From Motacilla alba alba (taxonomy: Eukaryota; Chordata; Aves; Passeriformes; Motacillidae): DNA of 64,000 nucleotides. Below, piece by piece: positions 24,905 through 38,100 of the stretch; position 1 is the first letter of the stretch; each line of letters starts with the position of its first letter. The DNA lies in contig NC_052046.1 of NCBI RefSeq assembly GCF_015832195.1, forward strand, positions 42,046,473 to 42,110,472. The letters run 5' to 3'. Position numbers and translations under genes: made by a program. The notes beneath the pieces were generated by a model. It was not told the origin of the DNA. It ran no database searches and worked only from the letters and a program-made list of their open reading frames with translations.

Positions 24905-25246
24905 ACTGGTTTGACCTCATCAATGTGTACAAATGTCTAAAGGCAGGGGTGTCAAAAGCAGGGAGCCAGGCTCTTGGTGGTGCCAACCACCAGGACATGA
25001 GACAACTGTCAAAAACTGATGCACAGTAAATTCCACTTGAACATGAGAAAGAGCTTTACTGTGTGGGTGACTGAGTATTGGAACAGATTGTCCAGAGAGG
25101 GTGTGAAGTCTCCCTCAGTGGAGATATTCAAGAACCATGTGGACACAATGCTGTGCCAAATGCTCTGGGATGACGCTGCTAAAGCAGGGAGGTTGAACCA
25201 GATGACCCACTGTGGTCCCTACCAACAACTTCTGTGTTTCTGTGAC
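24905..25246 (+). mobile_element. CR1 LINE 3' fragment just upstream of the CLTA promoter
   Basis: CR1 sense: CCTCATCAATGTGTACAAATG, GGAGCCAGGCTCTTGGTGGTGCC, CACAGTAAATTCCACTTGAACATGAGAAAGAGC, GAACAGATTGTCCAGAGAGG, ending CAACTTCTGTGTTTCTGTGAC. A second subfamily, adjacent to but distinct from the copy at 24218-24787. It ends about 90 bp before the CLTA CpG island begins. Confidence 0.92.
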
Positions 25247-25329
25247 TTAAGCTTCCTCATGTCAGACAGAAGACACCCAAAATCACGAGAGAAAGATGTT
25301 TGGGATGCATTCTGCGGGTTCGAATTTGT

Positions 25330-26110
25330 CTCCAAGTTGCCGACGGATCCGTGTCTTTTCCCAGCGGAACGCCCGTGCTTTGGCAGGCTGGCAGAGGCGA
25401 CTCCGGTCCAGCTACAGCCCGAGGGATCGGATCCCGATGGAGCGGAGCGGATCCCGATGGAGCGGAGCCCGCTGGTGCCCCCCGGCTCTCCGGGGACCGG
25501 GGCCGCGCTCCGCCCCGCCCCGCCCGCTGCTGCTCTCTGGGCACTGATTGGCTCGGGTTTCTCAGGCCCCGCCACGACCGCTCGCTGATTGGGTGGAGCC
25601 GGCGGCGCTCGCTGCTCATTGGCGCAGGTGGGGCGGCCCCGCCCTTTCCGCGCTGCTGCCCGGCGTAGGCGCGGTGCGGAGCCGCAGCTGCCTGCCCGCC
25701 TTCGCCCATGGCCGACATGGAGCTCTTCGGTGCCCAGCAGCCGCAGCAGTCGCCCGCCGGGAACGGGGTGCCCGACGGTGGCGAGGAGGATCCTGCCGCC
25801 GCTTTCCTGGCGCAGCAGGAGAACGAGATCGCGGGCATCGAGAACGACGAGGGCTTCGGCATCCTGGAGAACGGCGAGGTGCCCGAGGCGCTGCAGGGTC
25901 CCGAGGGCCTCGGCGCGGGTACGCCGTTCGGGGACGGCGGGTGGGGCTGGGGGTGAGGGGTCCCGGGTCCCCTTGTCCCTCGGGGCGGCGCGGCCGGGGC
26001 GGTGCTGGCGGGACCCTCGCTTCGGCGCACTGCCCCGAGCGGGGCCCGCTGCCCGAGGGTGGTCCGGGGGGTGGGTCGGGGCCGTCCTGGGTGCGCTGTG
26101 CCACAAGGTG
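25330..26110 (+). promoter_or_regulatory. CLTA: CpG-island promoter of CLTA
   Basis: Dense CpG block around exon 1. Upstream of the ATG at 25708 it contains GC boxes (CCGCCCCGCCCCGCCC near 25510-25525) and three inverted CCAAT boxes (ATTGG at 25547-25551, 25588-25592 and 25618-25622), an arrangement expected to bind NF-Y. A 20-bp unit, CGGATCCCGATGGAGCGGAG, is tandemly duplicated across 25428-25467. No TATA box. This is a TATA-less housekeeping promoter, and the start site probably lies between about 25630 and 25690. Confidence 0.87.
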
Positions 26111-29100
26111 AGCTACCTGCCTGCTCTCTCGGTTATAGTTTGTATCCCCTGAAGGTGCCTAAGGCGTGCCCATGTCCTCATGCGAAAGGTGCTCATCTCC
26201 AGGAGCCTGTCTGAAGAAAGGCTTGGGAAGCTGAATAAATCCGCCACTTGAATTTCTGTCTTCAGCGGGGCTGATCTTAGTCTTAAAGCGTAAGAGCAGT
26301 TAAGCTAATGTTTAATTTTACTAAACCTTTAGCCTTTGTTCCTTGGTAACCTTTGTACTGAATGTAGCAAGCCCAACACTGCAGAACCCGCGTTTGGAGA
26401 AGGGTGGGAACTGTGTCTTGAGAAGTATGGCTTATGGTCTAATGGTGCCTAAAGCAGCCCAAAATAAACACTTCTCCTTTTGAAAGGTTTTAACCGAAGC
26501 CTGAGAGGAAAGGGCTTGATGTTGCAACGCTCTCAGAAGACTTTGATTCTACTTGTCACCAGGGCCACAGGGACATATTTGGTTTCATGTGACTTGCCTT
26601 TGTCACTGCAGTAGGATGCCACTCTCCTTCAGACTAAGTTGAATAACTGCTCCTCAGTTCATTGTCGGAACATCTTTAGAATTAAGTCTTCATTTTGCTG
26701 CCTGATATCAGGAATTACTGACATATCTTATGTTTGAGGGGCCAGTTTTGTAGTATCTCAGTCAATAAAGCTCATCTAGATAAAGTGGGTAATGGAGACC
26801 TTCCAGTCCTTACTTAGAGGTAGCACTGCCCTTAACATCAACACTCATAAGTTCCAAAACATATGGATTACATACTCCTGAAAAAAAAAAGTATTTACTG
26901 GGGACTGTTTTGCTGCAGCACAAGAACTTGAGGATAATTGTTATCAGAACACCATCCTGTTTTGGTACCATACATGATTTGACTTCCGTATTCTATGTAT
27001 AGTGCAGAAACAGACACAGTGGTCACTTCCCTTCTTACTTTCAGAAAGCTTAGACAAACATCATGCCTTACATGGGCTTTATGTTCCATACAGACTCTGG
27101 AACATTAAAGTGGCTGTTTGAAAACTGATTTGGTTGAAAGAAAAATCTATCATTGACCTTTCCCACAATATATTAGAACAACTAGAAGAATATTTTCTCT
27201 ACATACATGTGATGATGACTATTGCTAAGTGTTTCCTTGTCAAAAAGTTGATTTGTTCAATGCTTCTAGATTGGTTTCTTATTTAGAAGTAGTTAATAAA
27301 CTGCCTTTCAAGCACTTTTTCTCAAGTTGTGTAAGTTGACTTGTCATGAAGTGCAAAACGGTTATTGAAGAACTTTAGGAAGAAGTTAATAAAATAATAA
27401 ATATGATAATATGATCCGAGGATCTGAGAACTCTAGGCAGGAACTGTATGTCATCTTGCTTTCTTTTATGCCCTGGGATTGCATTTATGCTCTGGCCTCT
27501 TAAATAGGTGTGGTAGACGATGCTTGTGGACTTGTGGTGGCCCTGTTTTTTAACAGAACATTGATCTCTGTTGACTGTCAGAGCCTGTACTCTCTCGCTC
27601 CATGTTAAAAAGCACAGACTTCAGCCATGCAAAATGTACTGGTTCAGGCATGGTGACAAATGATCTAATGACTTCTGTTGCCATTTGTGTTAGACATTTC
27701 TTATCACTTGATCAGTACCTTAATTAATACCAGACAGTTGTTGTCCCTGGCATATTAGCTCATTAAACTCTTCTGTAATTGAATAGGTGAATGCAAATTT
27801 CTTCTTGAAACAATGCAAGTTCTTATGTAAATCCTTAAGCATCATGACTAGGGATTTGTGGATTTACTTTTTTTAACCGTAACCTTTCTTGAACTCCTTC
27901 TTTACAGGTCTGTTGGATAAGTTCTTTCTAAATACTGGGCCAAAACTAATAACTTGGGCACCTCTCAGCTGAAGTTTGAAGATCTTAACTTCAGATAAAG
28001 TCACAAGCAGTCATCAGCTTCTTGAAATACACTTTTAAGAATCATAGTTTCTCATCAACAAACAGTCTTTCAGTTTTGGTCACTTGGTAAATGATTAGAT
28101 AAATACATGGACAGAAGTGAGCTTCATGAGTTGAAAATATCAATATTGGGAATTCTGTTAATTGTTGTAATGGTGGATACAGCATGAATATGGTGGGAAT
28201 GGCAGAATGTTGCCAGGCTCGTGCGTCTCACACAGCATCATTTCATGTTGCCATGATCAGGGTTGGAATACTGATCCAGGCCTGATCCACTAGGCCATTC
28301 ATTATGTAAATAGCTATGCCATTCAAGCTGCCTGAGCTTGCAAAAACCTAATCTAATTTCCCTTGGAAGGTGAAGCATAATCCCTGCTCCGGAAAGTAGA
28401 GAGTACTGTATAAATCAAGTAGTACAATGCTGTTGCCTAGGTATGGGTAACATGATGTCTTATGACATTTCTTTTTCAGTGATGAATCAATGTCCATGTA
28501 TTTGCAGTGAGATTCTGACAATAGTATGTCTTGAAGTTGTATCGGTTCACTTACTAAGTTCTCTGAGCAAGAGAGAGAGGGTTCAAGGGGAAATGTGCGG
28601 TTTTTAGATCCTGTGTGCCAATACAAATCATCGTGGCAGTTTGTCGAGTAGCTTCTTATGGGGAATTTCATTCAAAGGCAAGCAGTTATATATGTTGAAA
28701 ATCATGCAAATACTCAAATTTAATGTAGGCTGACTAGTCTCAAACATTGCTTTCACATTTTCACGCCTGTAAGTTTTATATGAACTTAACTGAATTATGT
28801 TTCTCTATCTTCGGAAGATGTTCATGAGGCTCTAGCAATTAAGAAAATTAATTGTGTTTTGTGGTTTGTCTAGGTATTTCATTTAATAGCCTTTCAGGAG
28901 CTGAATATCAATTTGCTTCAAAATTCTTTAGGAAAGAATTGATTCCTCCTGTCTCTGTAGTTAGCACTACAAAAAGAAAGAGTTCTTGTCTGTCACTATT
29001 GATTTTTTTCTTAATTGTTTGAACAGCCATTGGTGTGGGTTTTGCTATGCAGCCAGCATCTGAGGCTTCAGTGCCCCATAAGACAGCACTGATAAAGGTA

Positions 29101-32100
29101 TGAGAAAGGAATGGTATCTGTGTAGCTTGTGTCGGTGGTGCTGCATTATTATGAAGTCAGGACAGAAATATCTTAATATCTTTTTTTTTTTTTTTTTTTT
29201 TTTCTTGTTTTGTTGTCAAGAGAATACTAGTGGAAATGTACAGAAGGTGGAAATTACAGAAGCTGTTACATTGGAAAATTATAGAAGCTGTTATGGCACA
29301 GTGTTATTGCAGGTGTGTTTTAATTCTAGCCTGTTGATTATATTGAAAATCCGGGAAATCATGGGTTTTGATAGGACAGCAGATTAAACTAAAACACTGG
29401 AAAGAAGCACTTTTCCTGAGCTGCTTGCCTTTATTTTGCATGCAGGCATGAGAATGAATTATGGCTAGAAAAATTATTTCTTCTCCACGTTCTTGCATAA
29501 CTATGTAAACAAAGGTTTTGTAAAAGATTCTTCTTTCTTATCAGGTTATGGGTTAGAGGTATGTAAAATGAAAGCATGACTATGCCTAAAAGAAAAAGGA
29601 TGGTTAGTGGGCCTTGAGTGGTGAAGTTACTTAACCTTATGTCAGAATATATTAAACTTTATTTTCTTATGTTGCTTTAATTAGAGCTGCTAACCAATTG
29701 AAAGTAGCAGCACTTAGAGTACTTATTGTTTAAAAGAGATGCTGAAGGTAACACATAAAAAATACTTCTATTTTAAAATAGTATAAGAAATGATATGACC
29801 TATCTTCTCCAGACTCTTCCAGACTGTAAAAGGTATCTGTGTTGCTTTATGAATGTTCATTATTACCATATTGTCAGCATATATTGCAGAACTGTAGATG
29901 TTTATATGTGTTCATTGCAACAGTGCCCTTAAAAATAAGAGTATATCTTAAGTTCAAAAGCAAACAACAAGGAATATGGATCATTGCTAACTGAGATGGT
30001 TCTAAATATGTGGATTTTAACTTCAGGAGATACAATACTTTGATAGAATTGGCTGGACTCTGAAGCCAGTAGAGGAGTCTCGTTGTTCATGGCTGCTGAA
30101 AATGTTAGGATGGCACTAGCAGTATTTAGGCTTTTTCTGTGGGAAGCTTATGAAATTGCATGTTTCTGTGAACAGAAAAATCTGATACACAACTAGCATT
30201 GGTTACTGATGTGAAGGCTCGCAGACAGACAGTTTTTCTGTACATCATACTTAATTATAGAGGCGTGAAAACTGGAGAGCTGAAATGAAGGAATGTTTGA
30301 CTATTGGTTTTGTTCCAGTTAGCACACTTGTATTGGCATATGACAGCATGCTGGTACAGTTCTGTTTCCTCTCCTGCTTGTGATAAGCTCAGTCAGCATG
30401 CTGACTCTGCAGCTTAATTGCAAGTTCTAGGGAGCTCAGAACAGATAGGAAATTTGTTCTAATACTGCTAATGCTTCTAACGTGGGTGCCCTCTGGAACA
30501 CTTAGCTCAGTGTCTGTTAGTGGCTATTTCTGTGCAGAACAAAAATGGCCCTTAGACAAACCTGTGTGTTTCATCTCAGGCACAGCCTTAAACAATGATT
30601 GTTGTTCCTTTTACCTGCCAGCCTGAGTAGTGAAGACCATAATGAATGTTTTTTGGTGTGACAGGAAGAAGATATTATCACTGTTCTTGGAAGCATCCTC
30701 AAGATTTATGAGCCCTCTCGCCCAGCTGGTGACTTTAGTCTTTTTAAAGGCCTCCTGTACCTTGCAGAGGAGTAGGAATCCGACAAAGTAGCAACCATCT
30801 CTCAGTTATGGGAGTCTAGTTATAAAATATCAGTTTCTCATAACTAAAAAGCTATTTTTTCTTAATTTGAGTCTTCCCCTGTAACAGTTAGTAACTATGT
30901 TCTTGGGGACTAGTATTCTCCAACTAAACTCCATTCTTGAACTGATGAATTTACAGTCCTCTACATAACACAGTAAATGATTGCTCTTCAGGGCTCAGAG
31001 ATAAAGACTTAAAACACTTGCCTAGTCCACTGATAAAGGAGTATGAAGAACCTCCTGTTTCCCATTCACTAGAACTATGAAACTGGTGCATACCTAGCCA
31101 CAAACAAGAGGACACAGCAGCATAACTTGCTTAGTTTTAGGTCAGTCAGCAATCTGTTTTTAAGAAGGTGGTGCAAAATAATGTAATTTTTCTGCTTACT
31201 GTTTGGTACAGTCACTTCTTTCATTGAAGGGGTGTATTATGGTGGACACACTTTTGTGCGATAGATTTATCCATAGTGGTATGAGTAACATGGGTACTTG
31301 GTATAACACGCAGACAGACGGTTCGTGGTGCTGCTCCAGAGAGATGCCCTGCTGAGATTTAGCAGTTCCTGAAAATCTTGATGTATTTTGTATAGCCCAG
31401 AGATTTAAATAGTTTAAAAAACATAAAAGTTTGACTCACAAGTGGTATTTGTTCCCTACAGCTGTGTTGTCACTGTCACTTCAGAGATGATAATACTGCG
31501 GCTGAAGTGGGAGATATCAAGCATGTCATCACAGATGGTAGCAGAAAGGTGACTTTGCCAGGAATGTTAGCTATATCTTTGAGCTAATTAGGAGATAACA
31601 ACACTAGGATAAGAATTACCAATTGTTGGCTGCAGCATTGTTAATCTTCCAGGTAGACACTAAAAAACTGGCAGTCATCCTTCTTGACTTCAGAACTGTT
31701 GTACAGTAGTCAGCTTCTAAGAGAGGGAGGACAGAGTGGGGGAGGACAGTCTGTAGCAGCTTCTCAGCAGTATCAGCTCTGCTTTTTGTGTTGTTAAAAG
31801 CAGGATCTCTTGACGAAGAAATGACCTTGTATTTCTGTTTCTGCAGAATGGTGGCTCACTTGGTTTTTCATGCCTGTCCAGAGTAGTGCAGGGAGAAGGA
31901 AGTGTCCCTGCAGGGTATCAAGTAACATTCCCTTTCACAACTCCCACATTACCTACTTTAGTAAAGCTTTCCATACAAGTTACAGAAATCAGTAAATCTG
32001 GCTGTTCTATCTTTCTCAAATGACTAAACAAGTCACCTCTTTACAGATGCTGTTGATGGAGTGGTTAACGGGGATGTCTATCAGGTAAGATAGAAGTATT

Positions 32101-35100
32101 CTGTACTTAGAATGTGCTGTTCTACTCTGAGAACTTTTCCTTAATATAGACTAATACTTCCTATTTCTTGTCTTTAAAGTAATTTTGTCTTGTACCTGAG
32201 GAGGGTCTTCTATACTGGTAGCTCGTCTCATGGAGTTGTCAGTCTTCTTAATTATGCCCATCCTCTGAACTTAGAGGCTATATAAAGCAGCAGATCATTT
32301 TGAAATGTGGCTTAACAGTACATAAACACTGTCAAGCAGACTGTTAGGCTCTGTGATATGACTTTACATTGACTTACACTGTCTGCTAAGCTGAAAGTGT
32401 GCTCTGATTACCTAGTTTATAGAAGAGTTTTCAGATTTGCTTGCTCTTTAAAGATAATTCATGCATCCTGTTTGTCTTACAAGGAAAGGACTGAAAACAT
32501 TATACATTTCTTAATGACATGAAGATGCATGAAATTAAGCTTCTGGCTAAAAAGCTCAATCACAGTATGAAAGCATGTTAGACAGCCAGGGTAATGACAA
32601 AAAGAGGAGATACCTGCTTTATTGGTGTCAGGGAGGAATGAGGCACGCTAAGGCAATCACTTTGTTGTAACTGAATTTCACACCAGTTTGTCCACGGCAT
32701 GGTCATTGCCTGGGGTCACAGTTGGCTCGTTAGCCTGATTAAATGAATTCTTGGGAAGGAAGCAACATGTGAGTGATGTACTTCTCCTTAGAGTTTTAAG
32801 TGAATGCTGAGCTTTATGGAGACACAAACGGCTTTCATTGCTGCTGCATTCTTACATCCTCAGCATTACTGTGAAATTGATGGGACAACCTGTATTTTAC
32901 CAGCCCTTTGCACTTCCTTGTACAACAGCAGGTAGATTTCCCTCTCTACATACCTTGATTTTTTGTTTGGAATTCTGAGAGATTAGTTGTTGTGGTTGAC
33001 AGAGCTTCCTCTTGGTCAGAAAGAAGAAACTGAATGGGCTATACATAACTTAGGTTTTAGCTACCTGTAACTAGCTGGCCCTGCAGCTGGCCAGTTTACT
33101 TTGCTTTGGATGAAATGTGAAGCCTGGTGGTGTTGCACCAGCCTAGCGTCTTCTCGTTGCATTATTATGTCATTGAGGGCTACAGGAGATACAGAGAGGT
33201 GCAAGGTACAGCCAAATCTGTGGTCACCTGCAATTGACCTGGTGCTCTTAGGAGTGGTATTTCTTAACTCTTTTAGGGGTAGGATGAAGCAATAAAAGTT
33301 GCTGTAGCAAATACCACAATATTCATTAGCTGTGTAAATCTGGTGTATTAATGTTAGCCCTATTCATTTCAAGTCTTTGAGATGTTACATTGTGAAAAGG
33401 GAGATGCTAGTACTCTCACTGTTCTGATGATTAAATATTGAAATTCTTCTTGGGTTATAAGCTGCATACAGCAATCCATATTTTGTATTGTGGAATGCAA
33501 ATGTCTGTTGAAGTAGACAAATAAGCTGCAAAGAATGTTTTGTACTCCTGTGCACCAAACCATAAAGAAAATTATTTCACAACAAATATTTAAGGTGAGA
33601 TGAACTCAGGGAATATATGGCCTACAACTGTGCAGTGAGGTGCTAGTCATTGTCTCCTTGTTCTGCAGGCTTAGTGCTCTGGCACTAAGTGTTTGTGGCA
33701 CTTGTATTCCAGTTGTCTTGAATTTTTGTTTGATCCCTGATTTCTGGAGGAAGCCCTGTGTTAATTTCCTTTGATTCTGCTGTAATTTGTAGCAAGATGT
33801 TTTTAATGGTGGAAATGTGTTACAACATCAAATGAATGTGTTATTGGCTCAAATAGTTTAAATAGAGTCTAATTTTATATAGTTGGCAGGCAGTTATCTG
33901 AAATCACTTGGTATGCACAAATGACTTTACTATTCCTTTCCTCCAAGGAGAGTAATGGTCCCACAGACTGCTATGCTGCCATCTCCCAAGTAGATCGACT
34001 GCAATCAGAACCAGAAAGTATTCGTAAGTGGAGAGAGGAGCAAAAGGAGCGCCTGGAGCAACTTGGTAAGCATAGTATTTGTTGAGTAACCTAATGTAAG
34101 CTTCTCTCAGGCTGAGAGAGGTGGGGATGTTGTACCTGGAGAGGAGAAGCCTCTGGGGTGACCTTAGAGCAGCCTTCCAGTACCTAAAGGGGACCTACAG
34201 AAGAACCGGAGGGGGAATTTTTACAAGGGTGTGTTGTGTAGTTTACAAGGGGTAATGGCTGTAAACAGAAGGAGGGTAGATTTGGATTAGTCATTGGGAA
34301 AAAATTATTTAGGGTGAGGGTGGTGAGGCACTGGCACAGGCTGCCTGCCCAGAGAAGCTGTGCATGCCCCATCCCAGGCTGAATGGGGTTTTTGAGCAGT
34401 CTGATCTAATGAAAGAGGTCTCTGCCCACAGCAGAGGAGGTCGAACTAGGTGATTTTAAAGGCCTCTTCCAACTCAAGCCATTCTATGATTCTTAAGCAG
34501 TAGAATTCTGAACCATGGCACTTCCTCTTCAGAGTCTTAACATGCCTCCTGAGTTCAAGGAGCAAGCAAGGATGAGTCTTCTAGTAAGCAGACTTAAAAC
34601 AGGTGTGGGAGTCAGCAAGCAAGTAGCTCTCTGAACCTTTACTTACAGATGAGCTGACAGAAAATGAAAAGCTTTTGTAAGCTTTGATGATAATAAATAC
34701 TGCAGGCATTAGTAGTTTATTTCAAAGGATAAAGATTATTCATTTTGTAATTGCTGAGGCCATCTGTTGTCGCATGGATCTTAATCTAATAACTAAATTA
34801 AGAAAATAATGGATTATTAATTAAACTAAATACAGCTATCAAATGCAGTGGTACCTACCCATGTACAGTGTCTAAGAGACTACAAACTGGTGTGCTTCCC
34901 ACTTACATGGTGGAGGAGCCTTTGCTTGAAATTGTTAGGACAGAACCTTCTGTAAAATGTAATTCTGGATAGAGCTGACCATTTTACTCCTCTTTTGCAC
35001 TAGTTACAGCAAATGAGGTTGCCCTGAACTGTAGGCTGTGTGTAAATGTATGTGGAGTGCCAGGTTCCTTCACTTTGCCTAAGCATAGAGGCTTTACTAA

Positions 35101-38100
35101 GCTTTGTTCTAGCACTGGCATAGCAAGGTGACTGTTTCTGGTTTGAGCAGTTTGCAGACCAACAGATTTACTGAATCTGAGCTACTCTGCAAAGTGCCTA
35201 TTCTAAACTGAAGTGGACTGTCACAGTTATGCAGCACAGGAATTCTGTTCAGCTAATCCTTTCAATGTTTGTAGTATTTAGAGTTCTCATAAATCTAAAT
35301 AAGGAAATCTCCTAACCCTTACCTGAGCTGGTGAAGCAGCTGTCTGCACTAGAGTGCACCCTGCACCATCAGTTGAAATTTTGCAAGATGCATTTGAATA
35401 CAAATGTGATTGACAAAGTAATTCTTAAATCTTCAGATGCAAACTCACGAAAGCAGGAAGCAGAATGGAAAGAGAAAGCATTAAAAGAGTTGGAAGAGTG
35501 GTATGCAAGGCAAGATGAAAAGCTCGAGAAAACAAAAGCCAGTAACAGGTAAAGTTTTTCCAGCCATCAGGAGAGTTATGGTTCTAGTTATGAAAGTAAC
35601 TGGGAAGGGAGGTGAGACGACTACTTCTGTGTCCTAAGGCAATAGTCCTTCAGATCATTAAAGTAAACACACCTACTACCTACCTTTTTAAGTTTTCTTA
35701 GATAATCTAGATTAAATATCCAGGAAGCATTAACATGATGATCAGGTATTACTGAAGATTCCTTAGGACTTGAAGCTTGAACATGGCCAGAAAATATTTT
35801 ACTCTGCCCACTTGTTGTCATGCTCCCCGCTGCACAGGCCTTCAATGTCTGCAGTTACCTACCCTGAGACTAGCCTAGCATTATTACTTGCTTACTTTAG
35901 AACATATGGAAGTGGCATTCTAGTTAGTCTTTACTACAGGCAATTTCATTAAATGTCTTAAAATCTCTTGCTGCTCTTTTTGGAAGCAGTTCAGAAGTAA
36001 CATGACTCAGTTCTACTAGTGAGAAACTAAATGCTGACTGTGTCTGTAGTGGCTTGAATTGTCTAATTATGGGTCGAAAGTGGTGTGGTAGAAAGTGATG
36101 ACTTGGTTGCTGGAATAGTAAGCTCTTACACTTTCTTAGAAGTTCCCTGTGGAATTTTGACTTCAAGCTACATGTAGGTAAAAGTGATGGAACTGACTAA
36201 ATGCCTCTTAAATCTCTACTTCATTCTATGCAGGTAATCATCAAGACTGCTTTATATTTTGGGAACTCACAGGGTTCAAGATGAACTGCTGTTTTGTTCA
36301 TTTTGTTGTTTTTTTGTTAGTTTGTTTTTTTGAAATACTTCTTATCAAGAAAAACCATCAGGTTTGTCTTTATTTAAGGAAGTAATAGGTAGACTACTCT
36401 TCTTTCTAAAGGAAGAAAGGAGGCCTACACTGCCTTCAGAATTATGGATTTGCCACTTCCATTCACTGAGGAATTCGCTTTCGGTTGAGCGAAGAAAGGG
36501 AAACAGTATTAGTACTGTCCTAGTTGGTGGCCAGTGTTCATGATACCCTCATAGCTTTATTATGGCCAGTGTTTGAGTGCAGGATTTGGAGTCTGGAGCA
36601 GGGCTTATTAAACAGGTATTGCACAGAAGTGTTTGGCATTCTCATCACCCTGGTGAGATCTCTTGCCTGATGGTAGTTTCTGTCCTGTGGGAGTGGTCTA
36701 ATCCTAACACTGGGGCTCTAGTCCTCAACTAGCTGATCCAAACTTCTAGGGTGTAGCAGAATTTCTGTGTTGCCCCTCTGACCAATGGCTTAATTGATCC
36801 ATTCCATGTGGTAACTGCTTTCCTGTTACAGTAAGTCTAGGTGATGCAAGGTTAATGTGCTTGTTAAAACTGCCTCCAGCTGTGTTCCGTACTTCTCATC
36901 CTTATCTCTTTTCTCCTGCCTGCTTGCCTGCCTGTTGGACTACTTGTTACCTAGGGTGGCAGATGAAGCTTTCTACAAACAACCCTTCGCTGACGTGATT
37001 GGTTATGTGTATGTTGCTTAACTACTAATTCTGTTTGGTAGTCAACACGATAATAAGCAGGATCAAAAATAGTGCTGAATATCTGAAGGTGCCTTCTGAA
37101 TATTTACTTTTTTGCACCACTTTTGGTCTGCAGTATTAAGTGCAGTTCTCCTGTATGCACTGCACAAATCCTACACTTTCAGATTAAGTCATGTAGTGTA
37201 CATAGCACTGGAATTATGGTAATGACTTCAGTACTCTTTAGACCTAAGGGTTTACAGTTGTTTCCAGGCCAGTGAACATTACTTAGCAAGATGCTTTGCT
37301 GGGGATGTGGGTTACTGCCTGCAGTTTCACATGGGTGCTGTATTTAGTCCTTCCACAGAGAAGCAGTGTTTAACTCTGTAATAGGCAGTGACCACCTGCT
37401 TTGCCTACATATCAGAAAAATATTCAAGAAATGCTTGCACATAAAGGTTCACAAGGAAGCCAAGGAAGGTAGAAAGGAATTGCCTGACATGAATCAGGGC
37501 AGCAAATGTGCATGCATGTAGAAATAGGAGGCTGTTAGAGAACAGATGGAAAGTACAAGAAGGTGGCACTGGGAAATCAGTGTAAACTGCTGGGAAGACA
37601 TTTAGAAGCAGTGTAGATGTTTTGCCAGCCTAATAGGTCAGTGAAAACAGAGCTGTGATTTTCAAGCCCCAGTGAGTATCCTAGTTTCTGAGGGGTAGAA
37701 GGATTGCAATGTTCATTGGCTTGTTCATGTATTTTAATTTCTTCCCTTAATTTGTAGACTTGAATTGAAAGATGGACATGTCACAGATTCTAAGGTGACA
37801 CCTTTAGAAGGTGTACTGGTGAGCCGTGTTGTGGCTTTGAGTGCATTAATATTGAAGGTTTGGTGTGAAATTCACAGCTAACTGCAGGTGGATGTAAACC
37901 AAGACTTGTGAAATGATGGATTTACAGGTGGTGTTTAACTTTTCTGAAATCTCCTGGAGTTGGTTTTGTTAGATTTTTTCAATAAAACCCTTATTGTTAG
38001 ATGTCCAATGCAAATGTGCAGTGTAAGTGCTGCATAATAAAACTGGCTGCCTGTTTCCTGAATGTAGGCTAAGCTACTAGTGCATGTTCAGCCAGCTAAT

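Larger units (their letters stand above)
26111..32046 (+). other. CLTA: CLTA intron 1
   Basis: Long first intron (donor at 25919). Mostly AT-rich unique sequence with no clear transposon. It holds a T23 run at 29181-29203 directly before an exon-like segment (29221-29312) and an acceptor-linked open frame at 30665-30775. No other gene seen. Confidence 0.6.

Noticed and set aside
25219..26152. Long open frames on both strands across the CLTA promoter (up to 295 codons)
   Set aside because: CpG-island shadows with Arg/Pro/Ala/Gly-rich low-complexity translation. The real frame is 25708-25918.
27200..27300. Possible C/D-box snoRNA in CLTA intron 1 (GTGATGATGA at about 27209)
   Set aside because: No CTGA D box at the right distance and no terminal stem.
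29057..29098. Short candidate exon with TATGCAG acceptor and AAG|GTATGA donor in CLTA intron 1
   Set aside because: In the phase of CLTA exon 1 it meets a stop within three codons, and it is too short to judge otherwise.
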